Source: Pyrrhosoma nymphula
Taxonomy: Eukaryota; Arthropoda; Insecta; Odonata; Coenagrionidae
Direction: 5' to 3'
DNA: 64,000 nucleotides
Assembly (NCBI GenBank): GCA_963573305.1
Contig: OY754327.1
Coordinates: 185,884,386 to 185,948,385, forward strand
The stretch's first letter is position 1, and each line of letters opens with the position of its first letter. The translations under genes were made by a program, and so were the position numbers. This document shows positions 58,760-64,000 of the stretch, piece after piece. The notes under the pieces were generated by a model. The model saw nothing but the letters and a program-made list of their open reading frames with translations, was not told the DNA's origin and did not search any database.

Positions 58760-59720
58760 ATTTCCCTGGGGTTGTTGACAAGTTGTATCAAACTGTTCGC
58801 ATTTTAAGTGTTCGTGTGTCCGCCACGCAGGGCGCTGCACGCAATTACTCCCGGAACACGATTGACTGGGATTGGGCGACAGATGGAAGTCACGCCCCGC
58901 GGTCCGTGCACTGCACGCACGCATTCGTGGCACAAGACGGTGCGTCGCAAGAGAGATATAGAGCGCTTGGGGCGTTGCGAGGTCTCTCTCGTCCGTGGAA
59001 AAAGAACATCATCGCATTATCGCTCGTTCTTTTCCTTTTTCCCCACTTTCATCCCACCAACCAACCTGCTGCCGCCGTGGAAGGTGGGGGGGGCTTGGGG
59101 GTTGGAGGGGGGTAGTGACCTCCTCTGGAGAGCGGATGTGGAGGGAGGAGGAGGAGGTGGGCGGAGGGGAGAAGCGTTGCTGCTGCTGCTATGGTGATGG
59201 CGGTGTTGATGGCGTTGATGATGATGAAGGCAACAGGAGAGTGAGAGAGAGAGAGGGGGGGAGGAGGGGAGAGGGAGGGAGGAGAGGGGGGGAGGTTCTG
59301 GATGATGAAGTCACCGCTATTCGCGCCCCCGTGGGAGACAAGAGAGGAAAAGACGGCGCATCGAAGGAGAGCGAGCGGGATGCTAGGCGCGCAAGGAGCA
59401 CACGGTCGCACGCACATGATGCACACCCCCCCCCCTCCCATCAACCTCGTGCACACCACAAAACAACACATCATTCTTCCTCCCCCTCCATCCCCATCCC
59501 CCTCTGAGGTGTGCGTGCGTGCGATATGGCTCTCACGGGTGCGTGCGTGATATAGACAGCCGCCTCCCGCCCAACACACCCACCCAACTCAACCGCCTCG
59601 ATGCAGGAGTGACGCAGGTGGCTGTGTTAGTGCCGCCGCCATTGGCCTAAGAGAGCAGCGGCAAGGAGCTGAGGAAGGAAAAAGGACAAAAAAACCCCTG
59701 TGGGGGTTGAGGGTGGCTGC
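58760..59720. promoter_or_regulatory. GC-rich, CpG-containing island with purine tract
   Basis: A G/GA tract runs from about 59230 to 59295, and C runs at 59425-59440 and 59480-59505. Frames of 121-176 codons overlap on both strands with low-complexity content. Possible regulatory island. Confidence 0.35.
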
Positions 59721-60093
59721 TGTCCCTGGGAGACTTGATTCTCCATCCGAGGGAACATCCGACGCTCGAATTTTCCCGAAGTAATGTTTCTCTCTCTCAC
59801 TCTGCAACGACCTCAGCTCTCTGACCTCAAAAAAATCACACTCTTATTTGAAAGGAATAACATACCGCCCTGTACAGGAATTAATCACACACCATCAATA
59901 TATTAGATCGGTGGAGCCTTCCTGGAATGAACGACTCCAGTCGTAGTACAACAATAACAATAATAGCCACATGTGAAGGACTTGGGAAAGATAGGTGTCT
60001 TGTGAGAAAAGAGACCCAAAATAAGGAGATCATATGCGGGGAACGGATGTCTCGAGAACAGACCTAAAGAAAGGAGTAATTGAATACGTGTAG
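59721..60093. other. AT-rich spacer
   Basis: Nothing recognised. Confidence 0.5.
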
Positions 60094-60599
60094 GAATAGC
60101 CATTACCGTCTTTAGGACTGGGCCGACCGGGCCCGGGCCCAGGGGCCTCGGGGTACTAAGGGGCCACGGGGTATCAACCCTAGTCAAAAAGTACCAAACT
60201 TAAATTTGAGACTTGAATAAAAGCTCTTCATTTTGATTCTTCTCTTATTCTTTGAACTTTGAACCTAGTAGATGCGAAAACCGCTAAGAGCGTCTCACAA
60301 GCTACCTCATTTTATTTAGTCCAGAAAATTTTGCAATTTTTTTCCGCGTCAACTCATAGATGGCAAAAATTACTTACAAGCTTAGGGCCCGAAAATAAAG
60401 TTGTTGGAGTATGAATGATGAAAATAATATAAATTATAGTATTGACTTATTATTTGACTTAGCATTCTAAAAAATAATTCAATCGCGTATCTTATGTAAT
60501 TATTTGAAATGAATTGTGTTTATGCTGCCCTTAAAAGGGCCACACACGATCTCGGGCCCAGGGTCCTCTCGATCACAAAAGACGGCCCTAGGTATAGCA
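60094..60599. mobile_element. hAT-like non-autonomous element
   Basis: The left end ATTACCGTCTTTAGG (from 60102) is weakly inverted at the right end (AAAGACGGCCCTAG, to 60591), giving a shared CCGTCTTT core. Each end has GGGCCC-rich sequence just inside. Flanks GAATAGCC (60094-60101) and GTATAGCA (60592-60599) agree at 6 of 8 bases, the size of a hAT duplication. CAGGGC-type ends with GGGCCC are common in animal hAT derivatives. The 490-bp interior is AT-rich and non-coding. Old copy, moderate support. Confidence 0.4.
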
Positions 60600-63325
60600 C
60601 GTGGAGTGAAGAGCGGCGTGGCACGGGAGAAGAGGTCTTGGAGGATAGAGTCTAAATTGCAGGCTCCTTGAGGTTCCCAGGTGTGGAGTGGAGAGAGAGA
60701 TGCAGAGAGAAGAGAGCGAAACCGGAGACGGAGGCAGGAGAGCAAAGAGAGACGGAGGAAGGCAGAAGAAGATCGGGCGGAAGGGTCGTTTGGGTTTGAC
60801 GGTGGCGTGCGATTGGGGGAGCGAGGGAAAGGTTTTGAAGGGATACAAATTAGCAAGTGGAGTATGAAGAGCCAGCATGGGAAACTGACGCAGCGCAAAA
60901 CGAGATGCTGAGAAACGATGAGAGGTTAGAGATCATATCCTGAGGTGTGTGGGGGAATGGCGGGAATTTGATACGGGGATTATCCAAATGATCAACAGAA
61001 CACCAAAGATGATCCGCACCTACGAGGCGAATGAGTCGCAAAGAAGAAAAATATACTAACACGTCAACAATTTGTTCATGTTTCAAGTTTTATCAAAATC
61101 GAATTTTCCTCAACGCAATAACTATTTGTATTCTTTAGCTCACAGGGGAAATAGGAGGAGGCATTGTAGTCTCCGAGAGTTCGTATGTTTGCACTTCTGA
61201 GTATTTTTTCCTCTGTTCTTAATCACATTTTGGAATCCGGTGACCCAGTGGGCGACGGAAAATTGAGATGTAGATTCTCTCAACTCGCAGTCCCACCGGA
61301 GGCCATCTGCGAATCTTTGTCCAAAATGATAACAATTCAAGAAGCTGATCTCATACCCATCCCTCAAAAAAGATATTACTATCAAATTACTTATCCTATG
61401 AAAATATCGCTCGAAGCCACTCTGACTGATATTTAGGTATTCTTCTCGGGAATAAACTACTCGGGAACTAAATATTAGTCACCGGAAAAAACTTAAATCG
61501 TACACTCTGACTGATGTTCCCCTCCAAGTAGACCCACTTGGACTCGAGTGCAATTGGACCTGGACTGGAGACTCGTGGGTGAAGGAACACCTGGACTTCG
61601 GGACTCCGGGTCTATTCCGGGTCCCCGATGGTGGGGACTACTTCACCTCTCCCACTTCCATCATCGGGGAACTATTTCACCTCCGCAATATTTCTCCCGC
61701 GGGAATGCAGCCAGGATGCTGCAGCCACGTTGGTCCACCAGCCTCTCTTCCTCAGTCGACAGGGGGATAGTGGGTGAGTGGGGGAGGGGGGAGATCACAC
61801 CGGATATGCAACAGGGAGCAGTCTCCTCAAGACATGTAAATGCATACCGAAGAATTTAACAACCGTGATTCCTTCCGCAGCATGAGTGCAATCATTCCGC
61901 GCAAGTCATAGAATCAGAAACACTTGTGCCATCTACCATCCATTGATAACATAGGTGATATAGGTTTATGAATGGTTGTGGAGATGCCGTGATGAAATCC
62001 CGCTATTCAGAACAGCATTCGCTCTCGCCAACAGAAAAGGGAGAAGGGCGATTTTTGTTTCACAGCCACGCATCAACTATAGGTGTGCCACCGAAGTGAG
62101 CGTTCGTTTCTGCTCTCTATATCGGGCGCCCTTTTGCTCAGCGGCGCTGAAAACAACTGGGAGTGCACATCATTTTAGACCGAAGAAGGATGACACTTGA
62201 AACGAGGTCTTCCCCGGGGCTGACTTTCCGCGTATGGCGTCATGAGCTTTGGAGTTACCACGAGTAAAGCTCTCTCTGCCGAAGGCGTCCCTAGCCTAAC
62301 GTAGATTAAGGTTTAGGCGGTTTAGGCGCAAGATACTGAGTGCTTATTTATTACTAATCAAGTGATTTCAAGAGCGGTCGTTATAGGCAGACTGCTTTCG
62401 ACGCGGTGGATTGTGGGTCCGTCCCACGACAGACAGCGACGCGTCGGAGGAAGACAACGCGAAAGAAACCGGACGCAGGAAAGACCGATGAAAATATATG
62501 AGATTTCATTGATCATGAGCCGAATAGCAGGATGGCTTCTTGTACCATTCCACTGGAAACAGCAAGGCGAATGCAAGCGTTGTGGACAAGGGCATACATC
62601 TCGTGCTGGCAATCAGAACTGAGTCATAAATAAACTAAATTCCTAATGAACGCTACTTTTAAGTTTTGATTAATTTCCACGGCACGAGTAATGGGCAGCG
62701 CCGACGTGCGGGTCGGCAGGAATGTACCTAATTAATGACGTCACGCACAGCTGACCAAACAGCACCACACTCCATCACATTACCTCGTTATCTAGAAGAC
62801 ACAATCACTTTATAATGACTTTAAAAATGAAGAGTAAGAAAATTCGAACACTGAAAGGGACCGAATTGCAAAGTACTTCTTGTGGCTGAGGAAATCGATC
62901 GGATTATCCATCCAAGGCGAAGAATTTTTTGCTTTAAATGTTTCTTAAGGAAAGAAAATGTGATTAAATGTCATGAGAAAGGCATTTCTAAGCGGATTTG
63001 TATTAAATATAGAAGCAATAATTAGCCCACTCCCAACACCACATCAAAACTAACTCTTCACACCGGTCGATTTGTCCGTCATTATTTTATTTTGTTCTTT
63101 GCATGAAGTAGCATCTCGTAGTATTCATAAATTAACAGTAACAGTAATATTAACCACTAGATGTGTCTATAGCATTGCTCTGCATGTTTTTATGTTCATT
63201 TACGCATCACTCTCCCAGTTTCTGGTTGGACTGCGCACTGTTCTCCTGACTGCTCTTTGGTGTCAGCGCCTAGCGCCAGGGGGAGCGTGCGAGTTTCTGA
63301 TTTGTGCTGGGACGAGTGCTGCATG
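60600..63325. other. Mixed non-coding stretch
   Basis: 60650-60760 is purine-rich. Frames of 75-132 codons occur on both strands without recognised domains. 61550-61760 is GC-moderate and open in two plus frames. 62280-63060 is AT-rich. GCCAGGGGGA occurs at 63275. No gene supported. Confidence 0.4.
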
Positions 63326-63392
63326 CCTGGTGTGGAATCACCCCGTGCCACACAACCTAGTGGTGGCTTGCATGGTACATCGTAGATGTAGA
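63326..63392 (-). repeat. Dispersed ~65-bp repeat, copy 3
   Basis: Reading the plus strand, CTGGTGTGGAATCACCCCGT, GCCACACAACCTAGTGGTGG and CTTGCATGGTA then GTAGATGTAGAT correspond to the reverse complement of 56545-56612, with scattered differences. Confidence 0.6.
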
Positions 63393-64000
63393 TATGCAAA
63401 TCGCCATCAATCTCAAGTATACCACGAATCTAAATACCATTCCATTTAGTATTTGTGTCTAGCTCATGGTATCCTATCAATTACAATTTTTCAAAAGATT
63501 ATTGTGGACGCTCATCAGCTGGGATGCGAGACCACGGGTTGATTCGTGGGGGGGGGGGGCAGTTGGGAGGGTAGAGAGGGAAGGGGGAGGGAGAGACTTA
63601 AGGCTTCTCTATCTGGGGACGCAAAATCACCTCAGAGCGACCAAATTGGCTGGAACTCCACCCTCATCCATCAACTAAACACTCCTTGAGTTTATGCAAA
63701 AGAGATTTTACGCGACACATTTATTTTTAAGACTATAAAATCTGTGTTTTCTGTTTCCAAGCGTCAGACCCTAATACCCTAAGAGGAAAGGATGTCAGTT
63801 CCACTAAGTTTTCCTTCACTTTGATCGGACTCAACCGCGCTAGTGTTGGCACCGAAATGCGTCGAAGTCTATCATACGGGATATTATTGAAGAAGAATTT
63901 TTCGACTACATTCATACGATTTACCACAGGTATCATGTACATGAATCAGGAATTTTTGTGTATGCCAAGCTATCAAATGTAAATATTCGATTAGTTCCAA
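63393..64000. other. Spacer with G run
   Basis: A run of 12 G at 63548-63559 inside a short purine-rich patch. The rest is AT-rich with nothing recognised. Confidence 0.5.

Noticed and set aside
61548..61859. Open frames of 63 and 103 codons
   Set aside because: Overlap in different frames and carry no recognised domain.
1..64000. CRISPR arrays, operons, riboswitches, telomeric TTAGG arrays, endogenous viral genes
   Set aside because: None seen. The sequence is eukaryotic in character, with no regularly spaced repeats of CRISPR type, no TTAGG run and no recognised viral protein.

Overview
This window looks like intergenic or intronic DNA from an arthropod nuclear genome, most likely an insect; the exact lineage cannot be fixed from the sequence. 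The reasons are: no dense open reading frames, no ribosome-binding-site or operon layout, an AT-rich background, tRNA-derived SINE heads with pol III A and B boxes, several decayed non-LTR retrotransposons, a mariner relic, many short terminal-inverted-repeat elements, and hairpins of the type found in Penelope-like elements. No host protein-coding exon, rRNA gene or intact tRNA gene could be supported on either strand. The long open frames are either transposon relics or by-products of GC-rich low-complexity sequence, where stops are rare in several frames at once.

Layout. 1-620: an old LINE tail interrupted by a SINE with a 15-bp target duplication. 620-3.7 kb: AT-rich, with one MITE bearing an 11-bp duplication. 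3.7-8.5 kb: a tRNA-like SINE, two GC-rich islands and a LINE tail between them. 8.96-9.6 kb: an element with about 120-bp inverted ends. 11.5-14.3 kb: a SINE, a LINE 3' end and a GC island. 16.4-18.2 kb: a MITE, a C-rich tract and an 800-bp element flanked by TTAA. 20.3-30.9 kb: five GC islands with strongly strand-skewed G and C runs. 31-35.1 kb: small repeats, a LINE reverse transcriptase relic and a 13-bp tandem array ending in a perfect palindrome. 35-42.7 kb: AT-rich DNA, a SINE, an inverted LINE 3' end, a Penelope-like 600-bp hairpin and an element with a MADF-like relic. 45-51 kb: two LINE fragments, a TTA-flanked MITE, a second hairpin, a GC island and a deleted mariner. 51-64 kb: a SINE, more islands, a MITE copy, a hAT-like element and two copies of a roughly 65-bp dispersed repeat.

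No genes work together here. The two organising features are a dense transposon layer made of short, mostly non-autonomous or decayed elements, and about a dozen GC-rich, CpG-containing islands at 1-8 kb spacing, several with a TATA-like motif. The islands may be promoters or regulatory elements of a developmental locus whose coding exons lie outside the window, but that is inference. The most interesting items are the two fold-back hairpins carrying a hammerhead-ribozyme-like core (41.05-41.66 kb and 47.72-47.88 kb), the long-inverted-end element at 8.96 kb, the MADF-relic element at 42.0 kb and the tandem/palindrome at 35.03 kb.
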